This document shows positions 45,341 to 58,300 of a stretch of DNA of 64,000 nucleotides, piece after piece. The notes beneath the pieces were generated by a model. The model searched no databases. It was not told the DNA's origin and worked only from the letters and a program-made list of their open reading frames with translations. The stretch's first letter is position 1. Each line of letters starts with the position of its first letter. This DNA is from Lineus longissimus (taxonomy: Eukaryota; Nemertea; Pilidiophora; Heteronemertea; Lineidae), in assembly GCF_910592395.1 (NCBI RefSeq), contig NC_088322.1:4709431-4773430 (forward strand), read 5' to 3'. The translations under genes and the position numbers were made by a program.

Positions 45341-45472
45341 GTGGAGAATAGAAGTTGTGGTATAGCGCGGGCCCTTGAGTTGCTAGGCCTACAGCAGTCA
45401 GCAGAATACCTCCTTCAACAGCATGAATTTGAAGTAGGGACTAGACTTTGCCGTTTTCATTTTGAGACTGAG
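45341..45472 (+). other. Possible upstream (5' UTR or coding) exon
   Basis: ACATTTTCAG precedes and GAG|GTAAAT follows this stretch, which is open in one frame (ending RLCRFHFETE). Joined in that frame to the exon at 46594 it would hit a stop, so if it belongs to the SET-domain gene it must be untranslated leader. It may also be the relic of another gene. Confidence 0.25.
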
Positions 45473-45875
45473 GTAAATATTCTTCTATTTTCTCCGTCTG
45501 GCGGGCGTTAGATATCATTACAGGGACGCATGACACTGCAAGGTTGGAGCAAAGTGTCCCCACAATACAGTTCTTATGTAATGTAGATCAAATGTAGTGT
45601 TATTTTTTGGATATCGTTTTCCTTTTTCGGTACATTTCTATTTTAGAGAAGCAACTAACGCTTGCTAAACTAAATTGAAGTGTGTGCTTGCAATCCTTAG
45701 TACCATTTTTATTCCATAGACCTGTTCATGATAGGGTTCAGTGACGGATGTTTTGTGATCATTAAGTGTCCCTTTTACCGATTGTGACTTTTTTCTCATA
45801 AGGCCAACATCTTGGATGAATTGAAATACTTTTGTTCACCCTCAGTTAAGTTGACTTCAATGGTTTTTTTACTCT

Positions 45876-46005
45876 ATTAAGTGGACACGAAGTGCGTTAA
45901 GTTGCCAAAGGCTGGTCCACTTTATACGGTCGAGACATAACGCTTTAAAATGCCTTAATCGATGGAGATACAGCGTCCTGGAAAATGTCCCCATAACCAT
46001 GATAA
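45876..46005 (+). repeat. AAGTGGACA-type short dispersed repeat, copy 1
   Basis: Starts AAGTGGACACGAAGTGCG, continues GGCTGGTCCACTT and ends near TGTCCCCATAACCATG. Further copies lie at 52031-52150, 52672-52890 and, in related form, 60559-60806. Together they look like a small MITE family concentrated in and just before the SET-domain gene. Confidence 0.6.
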
Positions 46006-46604
46006 GTATGCCCTCCAAGAATATCTCTTGTACAACACAACGAGTTATATTATCCCTTAACAACATGGGTCACAAGGAACAAAAACTGAGCAGGTAAAAC
46101 TAAACAGACGACAAAAATGTCCTTGATAAATATGTAGATGGGCACCCATCACATTCGCTATTAAGCAGTCAATATAACAATGATATATTCCCCCCCCCCC
46201 CAAGCCTTTCACACTTTGCATATAGCGGGATGTACTCTTAACTTCGCTGTGTATATTTTTCTGTTCAAAATAAATTTCACAGATATCGATATTTTCTAAT
46301 CTGTGAAGTTTAAAATGCACAATTTACACCCCTACTAAATTAAACATGTTTGATATCGTAATGCCAAAATACTTTCATTTGCCTGCAGTTTTAGGAGAGA
46401 TGACAATGATCTTTAATAGCCGAACACTATTAACACTATCAATAATATGTTTTCAGCTATTTATACATAACTCCAGGTGTGATTAACTTGTGGCCTAACT
46501 TATACAGCTTTGTTAAGGCAATGATGGATTAATGAAGTCCGTCTAACACCCCAAGATATTGTATAGGCTAAAAACTCTTTATTTTCATTTCAGATATAAC
46601 CAAG

Positions 46605-49600
46605 ATGAAAAATTGCAGCCGTCTTCGCAGCCGTCGACGGATACCTCCCTGTGACAAAGCGAAGGAATTTATTGACAGTGGAAGTGATCTGCAAGGATTC
46701 CAGGAGAGATACATCAATGAATATATCGGTAAGTTTTAAGAAAAAAACACTTTGCACCAGAAAGTTTTAGTTTACATTTGGCCTGGCTCTGAAAACAACA
46801 GCCAATTACTTAGCAATGCCCCCCCCCCCCGCCACATATTTTACCTCTCTTGTAAATGTAGGCTAAATTTGAATGGTGTCCCCCCTGCTTCGAACTAAAT
46901 GTGTATGTTTTTCTTCTTGACACGAGGCATTATTACACTACACCCCTTTTTTAGGACAACAAATTTTTGACTGAGATAAATGACCTATACCCATTGTCTT
47001 AAGCGGTAATTGCTGTGCTCTGTTTGCATTTTTATGATGCTGAGCAACAGGACTGAATTTAAGATTGAGCGATTTCTAGTAAGATCCTCATAAATCCCAT
47101 TTGTGTCGACCGATTAATTGCTAGTTACCATTTCCGGTAGGGGAAATGGTATTTGCGGTCGCCTGTCTGTGTTTGTGTGCGGGGGGGGGGGGGGGGGGGG
47201 GGGTAGCAGTGATGTGTACACCTGTGAAACAGCTACTGCCTTCTTTTAGTCGTTAATGCAGTGTTCTAGTTTCATGACGTTCTGATTTTACATGTTAGAG
47301 GATGTGGATCATCCTCACGGTTCTCAATAAGGGCAATATGTGGCATATAGAGGTTAGAGCTCTGGGCTCTTGGGTAGGAGAGCTCATTCGTCTTTGTGTA
47401 CTTGATCAAGATTTTCTCCCCTCGACTCTCCCAGGGGTAAATGGATACGCATGCCAAATCCTGAACGCTCTTACCAGCGGGCCGGACCTGTAATACAGGT
47501 TTTCCTTGCCTATAACGTATTCTATACCTTCTTGTACAACTGAAGATGTACCATACATTTAATTAGGCCCACAATGGGTTATCACCAGGAGTGGGTGTGA
47601 ATATTCAAGAAATCTTTTTAGTATAAACTCCTCCCTCTTTTTTATTCAAGAACCACTATTCATTCCTATCTAGTATGAGAGAAGTCAATTTCACGTTTAT
47701 TGGGTTGCTCTTCAATCATTTGTGAGGGATCATTTGAGTAAGATAGCAATTGATATTAAGCAGGCCAAATTTATGGTTGACGCCAAGAGTCGTTTGTGCA
47801 CCGCTCCCGAATAACGATCTTCAAAACATGTGTACAACTCAATGAATGAGTTTCCCCGTCCACAGACTGTGGCAGTCTGGCGTAAGAACATTTGACCAAT
47901 ATCGTTGGGTTTCATATCCATGTGACATGCGAAGTCAGGCCTACACATAATCATTATGTACCCCGTCGGGCCTCATTGTAATGTCACTCAAAGACGTTAT
48001 AGGCAAGGACAGCCTGTATTACCCTATGAGGCTGCCAGTGAGCTTTCACCCGAGTGCAGGGATAGAAAAATTATTTGTCATCGCACATTCGAACGACTCA
48101 CATGATATATATGGTTGACAACTTGCACCATTTTAATCCTTCTCCGTATTGCGAACTGCCAAGGGATTATTGATGACACTGAAACGTTTGTTAGATCAAA
48201 TGGAGGTATTGGTTGTCTCACCAAAACCGCGAGGGTGGGGCTAAAATATAGATTAAAATCAAGGCGTTCAAAAGTTCCGAAGTTAGTCATGTTCACGCAA
48301 TAGATGTTAGTTATACGACTCCAACGTGAGGTAATCTGACTGCCTTTAAACATGTAAATCCATCCATCATGCGGTGTTTCTCTCATTGTTTATCGAAGGC
48401 TTAAACACAGACGTGACAATAATTTTCGCGAAGTTCTAAAATATGGAAAAGCATTTAACAAATGTGAATGATATTGGGGCATGGCGATTTAGCGGATCCT
48501 GCGGATTCTGCGGAATCTGGTCTGCAGCGGATTGGTATCCGGTAGTTTCGCTCCCTGACGTTTTCGCCCCCAGCATTTTCGCCCCCAAACTTAGCCTAAA
48601 ACCATTAGGCCCCACGGTGGCCGCTGCCGTGATGTAATGTAATCAAGCTAAAATCAAGAGAGTGTCCGAGAGTCACTCTACCCAAATATTAGTCGTTTCG
48701 CCTCCTGGGACTTGGGTGTTTTAAGGATCGTTGCCAGGATCTCGGGCTTGTCACCTGTCATCGCATGATCTTGCTGGCTGTTTGGTCATCAAGAGTGGGA
48801 TGATTGACTCCGGTGGACGTTTTAGAAAAATCTTTTATTTATTATCATGAGAGTGGGAAATTCTCTGTTTAAACTGATTTGTCATCTGAGAGTCCTGGAC
48901 ATCATCAGTCATCATGTGACTTGAATATCTTAATGATGGATCATCAAGGCAATCGTATGTTGCTCGTGCACGATTTTGCGATGTTGTAAAATAAAGAGAG
49001 ACGTGTCAACCAGGCCAGTGTAGAAGTTTAAAATGTCCCCTGGAAAAAGTGTCCATCATCCCTATTGTATTCTGCACGATATTAACAAATTAACGAATGA
49101 GCGAAAATGACGTGTGACTCGGCCTATTATTTTATTACCAACTCGGCCTGGGTTGCGCCCCCGTAGTTCCTAAAATCATTGATTTCTCGGTCCTTACAGT
49201 ATGTCAGTGTTGATTCAGCAGTTGTTTTGGCAAAGATATGTTTTTTTTGAGTTTCTGAAACCTAGAGCGCTACTCAACAGGCGGCTAACAAGAAACTACG
49301 CATTTATACTGTTGTTGCCGACGTATGTGTACACTGAACTTGGGATGTGCGTCGGCCCCGTCTTGAAATGCCGTCCAGTGCCAGTTGGTGCGCTTTTCGC
49401 TGATTTATGCAAAATTCAACATATCTCAAAAGTTCAATGGTTGACCCTCGATTTTTTTGGATTTTTGTGTAGCGTAAGCAACTGTCTTTCATGGGAGAAT
49501 GGTCACTGTAAGAATTATCCAGGAAAAAATGTATAATATTTGGGGGTTTTCGTGATTGTCCGGCCCAATTCGCAATATTGCCATTTGGGATGGTGAACAG

Positions 49601-51777
49601 AGCTAGGAGCAAATGTGACGCTTATGATTTATTAAAAGAAATAAAATACCCGATTTAACATCCTGCAGAATCAGGGGCATATATGTGATATACGACACAA
49701 ATGGGTTGTCCTCATGCATTCACTTTGGAAACGCATTTTAAAATAGATGTTACGTCCTGTTAATGGGGCACGTCATCATCGCGTACATTTGGGAAAAACT
49801 CCCTAACGAGACCAATGTGGAAATCGTCCGATAATAGAATGCAGACATTTTTTTCATGCATGTTGGGGTTTTTCCGAAATGCTTGATATCTTAGCGGTTT
49901 AGACAATTTAACAGTTATGGAATATTACAAATATTTATTATAAGGATAATTTATCATAATATCGATATTCTCGAGCTGTTTTTATGCTGATTCCGCCCAG
50001 ATTCCGCAGAATCCGCAGGATCGCCATGCCCATGATATTGGGCTATCGATACAGGTCTTCCTGTGACCATGCTGTGACAGAGGCCGACCTTTTATTTCAG
50101 CCAATGAATGCCCCCTAACAGAACATTGTATTACAGTCTATATACAAACAGTGTAGACTTCACCATTTGTGTGCTTGAGTCAGTCCGTCCTGTCTTGTTC
50201 TGCATGTCCGTGTTGCATGGGCTGAACTTTTTTATGTGTCCCTACCAAAACGGATGTGCATCACAACTACCAATATATCAGTCCTTGACATCTGTATCGG
50301 GAGGCATTTTATAATCAGACTGATAACCCTTAACAATGCATCTTATGATTGAGAGTCAGCCTCCCCATATTGTTTTTCTGGTGAACAGAGAAATGAAGCG
50401 TAGGAACACTCTTTGAAATATTTGTAAATATGTTTGACCTTTTGAAAACCTTGGTTTTTCGGCCAGCACAAATATGCACTCCTGCGTGGAGGTGCAGCGA
50501 CGCGACAAAGCAGAGTAAGAAGGTTTCCACAGTCTCAAAAACCTCTACGGGGTGTGTATTTTGTTTCCAAAAGACTTTTAAAGATTTTTTCAGAACCTCA
50601 CCAACATTTATTTCTAAGACTAAGAGTGCTTGTGCCCTATATTAACCATAGTTTAGATGGTGCAACCATTTTCAACCATTCCACTGCTGCATCGAACACA
50701 CGTTTATCTTTAGGCCTATCAAAAAATCATATTTTCTTATTTCAGGTAGGGGTGTTTTCACTGAAGTCCCTTTTGAAAAGGGTGACTTCCTCTTGATTTA
50801 CAAGGGGGAGGTGATAAAAACAGCTGAAGCTGAAATTAGAGAAGAACGTTACAAAGAGGCTGGTTTAGGAAGCTTTATGTATTTTTTCAAATTCGGAAGT
50901 GAAACGATGTGGTAAGTTTTAATGTGTTTGCATTTAAAAATTATGCGGTTAAAGGGAATTTCGCACGACAATCGATTCAGCCTCCTTTTTACATGTTCCT
51001 GGGCGGTGAAAATGAACCTTTTCATTCCCTGTTTGAAAACTGGCGCAGATCAGTGAGCTAGATTAGACCTAATAAACATTAAGACAATAAGGCCCGCAAG
51101 CAATAGGGTGCCATTCAGGAACTTGCTTACGACTTGATGAAGCATCAATTGCTTTGATACCGACTGACACGCGGGAGGGACAATGCATTGCTCATACGAA
51201 TTCGAATTCGAATTCGAATGTTGGAGATGAGTAAAGAGTATCTGTATTGTTTTTTGATCTAGAACGTCACCCGCTTCGACCATTGTCATCCAGTTGCTCC
51301 TTCCTGACATAGCTACATATTATGAGTTAAACAATTACTTCTGAATATGCACTGAGACTTTGTCAGGGGGCAGGTACAATCTGGACTACCAACATATGTC
51401 GTGAATATTTGCATGCTACAACTTTCAGACAATATATCAATTATATAGGAGAGTTTGTTCCACCCGAACTTTGAACTTTCGATTACTTTATATTGTAATG
51501 CATTTTTTTATACGAGGTTTGATTGCTGAGGGTAATTACCTTGCATGGCTAATTTATTTGTTTGAATTTCAGTGTCGATGCAACACGAGACGATGGAAGT
51601 CTTGGGCGCTTAGTGAATGATGGCGTGAACGGGTCGGACAATTGTTCAATGAGAATGGTTGCGAAGGAAGGGAAGCCATATTTGGCTTTATTTGCCAGCA
51701 GGAACATTGGCATTGGCGAGGAATTACGATACGATTATGGTGTTACAGATCTACCATGGCGAACATCTGACAAGCCA
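46605..51777 (+). CDS. SET-domain gene, first part: KMT5A-like methyltransferase domain
   Basis: Three coding exons (46605-46728, 50746-50911, 51573-51777) join with matching phases (1, 2, 0) and canonical GT-AG sites into 165 residues. The start is the first ATG of exon one (exon begins at 46594); upstream exons would be leader. The SET fold is clear: GRGVF (42-46), CVDATRDDG-LGRL (97-110), GEEL, then YDYG (150-153). The CVDAT and LGRL motifs point to the KMT5A (SET8) group, which monomethylates histone H4 Lys20. The usual NH pair is N112-D113 here, as I recall for a divergent multi-copy branch. Substrate and activity are therefore uncertain. The same frame continues through further exons to 62878. 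Confidence 0.85.
47180..47205 (+). repeat. Poly(G) tract
   Basis: About 24 consecutive G residues in an intron; shorter G/C runs are at about 46190, 46820 and 60752. Able to form a G-quadruplex in principle; assembly length errors are likely here. Confidence 0.8.
48190..48250 (+). mobile_element. Fragment of a short MITE (full copy at 61106)
   Basis: Contains GGAGGTATTGGTTGTCTCAC and CAAAACCGCGAGGGTGG, matching the left end of the element at 61106-61214. The right end is not found. Confidence 0.5.
48477..50031. mobile_element. Mutator-like non-autonomous transposon, 1555 bp, in the first SET-gene intron
   Basis: The ends start GGGCATGGCGAT and, inverted on the right, carry the same GGGCATGGCGATCCTGCGGA. 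Both continue CCTGCGGATTCTGCGGAATC. A perfect 9-bp duplication ATGATATTG flanks them (48468-48476 and 50032-50040). Nine bases is the signature of Mutator-type insertion. The interior has frames of up to 111 codons but no transposase. The clean target duplication and well-matched ends suggest fairly recent insertion. Confidence 0.85.
51198..51219 (+). repeat. (GAATTC)n microsatellite
   Basis: Nearly four units of GAATTC in an intron; perfectly palindromic. No other feature. Confidence 0.8.
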
Positions 51778-52030
51778 GTAAGCTTTGTTTTTTATCAATA
51801 ATTAGACCCTGTCGTAGTGTGGCATGACACCAAGGGAAAATCAGTTGTTCTTGGATGATTCAATTAACCTCTGACAAATTCATTGTCACGAAGACTCAAG
51901 TTCTTTTAAACAGACTACTCGTGCATTTTAGCATACATAGAACTGGTGATATTATTGATGCATAAAAATCCAAGAATATGAGAGGTCTCCCCTTTTTGTG
52001 TATGCACTTTCTGAACGTTGAACTAATTAC

Positions 52031-52890
52031 GTTTAAGTGGACACGAAGTGCGATCGGCTATGCTGAAGACCGGTCCACTTAAAAAAGTTCCAGTTCGACA
52101 TTAGGTTGAAAATGCCTCTTTCTGAAAGAAATGTCCCCATAACTATGGCATTTTCGATATAAAGAAGGACCAAGTGATTAGTGATTTTAAAACTACCAGT
52201 CTAATGTTGTTATTTTTTCATGCAAGTGCCCCCACCGAAATATGATTGGTAGAACATGATCATGGAGCGAGACAGACAAAATAATGTGTATGTTTTCAAG
52301 TGTCTGCTAAACAAACATTGTCACTTACTAGAACTGAAACTTTTTCCGAATCGTGTTTAGGTTATCTGGTCACTACTCCGCTCGGAGCTCTTCTGCTTTC
52401 AACTTTACAACCTAGCTGAATATCAGTTGATCTGGAAATTACAATTTAATTGGCAGAAATCGTACAATGACCGACTGGGTTTTGGATAACCCATGATATT
52501 TGATGTTTTTCTGCAGTTCATTTATGAATTAAGAGATCTAACATAGATCAAAATGCGATTTGGCTGGGGAGCCAGCAACATGGTTAGCATACGTGCATTT
52601 TTTCAAGAAATGTGAGAGTTCACCATATTTTCCCTGTAAGTGGACCCCTGTCCTCTTCACTCTATTATAAGTGGACACACTTGCGTTAAGAAGTCGAAGG
52701 CTGGTCCACCTAAAGCCAGAATACATGCATGCAAATTGGTTGTTTTTCGAGCAAACAGGCCAGGCTTCGTCATGGTTTGTCAGTATCTGGGTTCTCCCTT
52801 TGATACGATAGAGTTCTAACACTGTGAATGCCTTCATTGATGGAGATATATAACCCTTCCTGGACATGTCCCCATAACTATGTATTAAGG
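52031..52890 (+). repeat. AAGTGGACA-type repeats, copies 2 and 3
   Basis: Copy 2 at about 52031-52150 and copy 3 at about 52672-52890 share AAGTGGACAC, GTGCG or TTGCG, GGTCCAC and TGTCCCCATAACTATG. Copy 3 is longer because of an internal ~90-bp insertion. Both sit in the intron behind the SET exons. Confidence 0.6.
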
Positions 52891-53338
52891 GGCCAAATGA
52901 TTTTGAATCTACCAGTCTAATGATCCTTCTTCATGCTAGTGTTCGCAATATAATATGATTAATTAAGCCTGTTGCAACTTGATCATCATGGGGCATACTG
53001 AATTTCTGTGGTATTGCCTCCATTAGCATTCGCCCACACTGACGTGTGTTGTCTTGAAGTTGAACAATGTCAATACATTGAGGGTCAAGATGCCATGAGG
53101 AGACATAGGCTGAATGTGGGCGTCCGTCAAAAAAAGTGCAATTGACTGGGGGTATCGTAAATTAGTTAAATAATTACACTGATCCTGTAGTGTTTAAAAA
53201 ATTGATTACACGTACGTCTAGTTCTATTTCAGATGAATTAATGAACTGATCTCCACTGTTGGCTACTATCTGCTCTTGCTATAAAGTTTATATTAAAACA
53301 ACCAAGTGGAGTAATATGCAAAAAAATTTAACTTTCAG

Positions 53339-55347
53339 AAATTACCGGGACAAAATGATCAGCACGGAACCAGAGCCAAAAACAAAAATCACCAATCAAG
53401 CAGGTCAAAGACCCAAATGCCCCGAACGCCAACTGGCCAACACGTCAACACTGTAACAAATTCTAGTCGAGAAAGGGAGTCAGAACACAGTCTTGAAAAC
53501 AATTCACAGAACTCATACAATGGCAAAGGTAAATGTTTTTAAAAGCTCCATAAAGTATTATTGTGTCGCATTTTGCTTGCATTGAAACGCAGCAATATGT
53601 TACTGCAAACAAATGGCAGATCGAGATGTATGAAATCAAAGTTGCCAGCTTTTTGTTTCTTTGAGGTTGATAGAGCCACACTTTACCTATCTCCAAATCA
53701 ATCATTATTCTTCTGCACCATCTTTATTTCTTTAGTTACGTGTGTTCATAGCGAAATCAGTGGGGTGAACTACTGTACCGGATTTTCGACATCAGTTCAT
53801 TGATCGAAGGATTCTAAAACGGTTTAATATGTGTCTTTCAGATTCATCAAATGTGCTCGAGAAAAATGACAATATTGCACAGAGTTCTGGAGAGGTTATC
53901 ATCAATGAGCAGGTGGAGAAAATAGAGAATACTAAAGGTAAGGAAATATCATCTTTATATAAAAGTCGTGTTCCATGATTCTATTGTCCAATGCATTTTA
54001 GATTCGTCTTCTTTACAGTGTTGATGTGCATCGGAAAATCTATCTAGATTGCGGATGGTCCCTTATATAACATGATGTGTGTGGCTCTAATGTTCTAACG
54101 ATCATTGGACATACTACATGTGTGTCATCAGAGAGTCAGCATTGCAATAGGATCACTAAATTGGAAAGTTCTATGCTGTATCATTTCAGGTTCCGCTGCA
54201 TCTGAATCAGTTTGCCTGCTGATCAACAATGAGACACATGAAATCTGTGATGTTGTGAAGGAGAGTAATGAACAGCCTTCATCATGTTCAGATGGTCATG
54301 AACCACCTGTGTCTGTGCACGAGCTGAGTTGCGATGATTTGGAGATAAATGAAATTGAGGTAAGTTATTTATGTCATTCGGTTAAACCCATCAGTAAACA
54401 TCAAACTGACTCCCTCTGATGAGTGATAGTTTTCTTCAGATCATAAAATAAGCTGCAGTGACAGCCAGATCTAGTGATCAAATACAATTTTGCTGATAAG
54501 TTTCCGACCTGCATTTGATGCAGAATTAGCAAAATTATTATTTTTTTTTATCAGCAAAATTTATTTGATAGCACTTACATGTTCCTTTTCAGATATTAAT
54601 AAATGAACCAGCTGACATTAGATGCAAAATGTTCTTTCTTTACAGGCGTTGAATGTTCATACTGAAGCCTCGGCGATATCTGCAGAACAGCAGCTAACTG
54701 ATATCATCCTTGATGCTGAAGTGGGGGCGATCATGACTCAGCCATCCAATGGTAAGTACTAATATCTAACCCATAAGAGTACAGTAGACCTGCACACTCA
54801 TGATAATGTATTTATTTGGGAAGAAACGCGCTGCAACACAGGGTTTGACATGGCATTTCAGTATAAGGACAACAACAACTCGCATACACTTTTCTGAATG
54901 TTTATTGCCAAAATCATGATTAAATACAGGCATTTCTTTGTGATTCGGGGAGGGGGGAGGCTTTCCTTTGCCGTATGTGATATTTTGTGTCCCCATAATA
55001 TTTGTGTTGTATCTAAGTCCCCTCTAACATATCGGAAACTTATCATTTGAAGTATTTTTGTTCCAAAATCATGATAAAACACAGGCATTTCGTTGTGATT
55101 CGGGGAGAGGGGGGAGGCTTTCCTTTGCCGTATGTGACATTCTGTGTCCCCATAATATTTGTGTTGTATCTACAATATTGAAAAAGTCCCCTCTACCTTG
55201 GGAAGTCCCCTCTAACATATCGGAAGCTTATCATTTGAAGTATTCTTGTTCTAAAGTAGGTTTGAAAAATGGTACGTGGAGCAAAATGGAGAAGCGATAA
55301 ACTTTTTTTGGCTCACCGTAAGGGGAGTCTATACGATAGCGCTGTGT

Positions 55348-55387
<40 letters not shown>

Positions 55388-58300
55388 ATCCTAACAGTGG
55401 CACGTTTCTTAACTGCTAGGGCTATGAACTTGAAACTTTGTACACAGAATGCCCCAGGTCAGCTGACCTCTGACACTGATTTTCGGTCCGATCTGATTCT
55501 CTGTTTGGCCACCAGGGGGCCAAATGTCGATATCTAAAAAGTGTGATATCTCGCTTATTAGTGACTTGTTTTCGATAAAACTTTTGTTGTAGGTACTCAT
55601 AGCAAATATACATTTTATATTATACGGGTTTTTAATTTGACCTTGTTTTCAAGGTCACAGAGGTCATATGGCGTAAATTGGCCATTAGAGTGTAAACTAT
55701 GGCACGTTTCTTAACCACTAAAGCTATGAACTTGAAACTTGGTACATATAACCCCCTATATCACATAGCCTCTGGTGCTGAATTTTGGTTTGATCTGATT
55801 CTCCACTTTGCCACCAGGGGGCCAAAAGTGGATATCTAAAAAGTGTGATATCTCGCTTATAAGTGACTTGTTTTCGATAAAATTTTTATGGTAGGTACTC
55901 TTAGGAAGAATACATCACATATCTTACGGGTTTTCAATTTGACCTACTTTTCAAGGTCACAGAGGTCATATGGCGTAAATTGGCCGTTAGAGTGTAAACT
56001 ATGGCACGTTTCTTAACCACTAAAGCTATGAACTTGAAACTTGGTACATATAACCCCCTATATCACATAGCCTCTGGTGCTGAATTTCAGTTTGATCTGA
56101 TTCTCAACTTTGCCACCAGGGGGCCAAAAGTGGATATCTAAAAAGTGTGATATCTCGCTTATAAGTGACTTGTTTTCGATAAAATTTTTATGGTAGGTAC
56201 TCTTAGGAAGAATACATCACATGTCTTACGGGTTTTCAATTTGACCTACTTTTCAAGGTCACAGAGGTCATATGGCGTAAATTGGCCGTTAGAGTGTAAA
56301 CTATGGCACGTTTCTTAACCAGTAAAGCTATGAACTTGAAACTTGGTGCATATAACCCCCTACATCAGATAACCTTTGATGCCGAATTTTGGCCTGATCT
56401 GATTCTTTATTCGGCCACCAGGGGGCCATAATGGAAAAAGGAAGAAGTGCAATATCTTGCTTATTTGAGTGAATTGTTTTCGATAAAATTTTTATGGCAG
56501 GGACTTCTAGCAAGGATACACCACATGTCCTACGATTTTTGGATTTGACCTCCTTTTCTAGGTCACAGAGGTCAAATGGCGTAAATTGGCCATTAGAGTG
56601 TAACTATGGCACGTTTCTTAACTGCTGAAGCTATGAACTTGAAAGTTGGTACATGTAACCCCCTACATCAGATAATCTCTGACACCGAATTTTGGCCTGA
56701 TCTGATTCTTGATTCGGCCACCAGGGAGTCAAAACTGAAAAAGTAGGACATGCAATATCTCGCTTATTAATGACTTTTTTTCGATGAATTTTTTATTGCA
56801 GGGACTCTTAGCAATCACACGATATTGATCTTGTTGATGTCATAGACAATTATTGGTTGGATCATAAACTTATATATACTGCCCTGTCTTATTACTTGAC
56901 AATCAATACACATCTAAAAAAAGTCTTCATGCCTGATTGTGTTCACCATATTCACCTCTAAACTAAGCATGATCCTGCCTACTAAAAGATGTATACGGTG
57001 AGCACAATGGCCCCTGGCCGTTTCATTTTGCTATCCGTTACAGTGGCATAGGTTGAGACAGTCATTCCTAGGGAACATTTATTATGATACCAGAGAGTGT
57101 CAAAATAGAGAATGATAGAATCTTCACTCAACATTTAAGGGTCAGCCGAACCGCATCCTATTTGTTTGGTCATCAACACTACCGAATTGTCTGATATTCC
57201 AAGTGCTGAAGCCCAGATTCCCAATGATGTGCGCCCTGGAAAAGATCTTGATGGCAGTGAATATGAGGTAGGAATCTTTGAATGCGCATTATGAGACAAT
57301 AAAAGGTCAAAATGTTTTTTTCGCCAGATTACAAAATAGATCGAAGCCATAATATATTGTTAAATTCCTTGTCATTGATAATGTTGCCCTGAAAAGTTTA
57401 ACACAAACATGTGGCTGAGTGCTGTTACACCCTGTGAGTGTCCAAATAATCTATTATCAAGCAAGTTCATTATTATCATGTTTTATCCTCTTTATTTGAC
57501 TGGTCAGCTTTTGATGAACAATCAAGACGTTCGCGCTTTTTTTCAGATGTTAGACACCAACACTCCCAGGGATATCACCCAAGTTGATAAGACATTATTG
57601 CTTGCTGAAGAAGAGATCGATATAAGAGAAAATCCAAAAGGTAATTTCATAATTCCATCCTGTGTATACCTGTATTCTGAAAAATTACCCTTACGTCCAA
57701 ATGAAGTTTTCGCCAACTTCTCCAGGTGGCATACTAATGTATTTTGGGTTATTTCCAATAGCTGCAGTTATATTTCTCTATTAAAGCCATCATGTTGGCC
57801 TTCGCGCATTAAACTAAATTTGAGTAAAATAACGCCTTAATATATAATGGCACAGTCAGCATAATGATATTCTAGATAATGTTTGGAATGTAGTATGGCG
57901 CCAGTGTGTAGTATCAGTCATGCATGAACGCTGATATAATTGAAATTTCAGGTTCATCGACCCCTGTTCTAACACGGCAAAATAGAATCCAAGTCGACAA
58001 GATCCAAAGCCATCCAGAACCAATCATCCCACTGCTGCCCAATGAGTTCAGAGGCAATTCTGTAATTCAGCCAGATAGTGCTCAAATTGGAGAAGATACT
58101 GAGAATACACAAGAACCTAGACCTAAAGGTAATTATCATTAGTGCTCTTACTACTACTACTACTACTCCTACTGGACGCCATGGCAGCTGACAAGTGACA
58201 TCAATGATGCACGCCAAGGAGGATCGACTTTTAGCATTCTCTAATCCATGCATGTTGCAAAGCTTCCAATTATGACGAAGTTACTGATACACTGAGCTGT

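Noticed and set aside
45341-45472. First coding exon of the SET gene
   Set aside because: Its open frame meets a stop when joined to the exon at 46594; at most it is untranslated leader.
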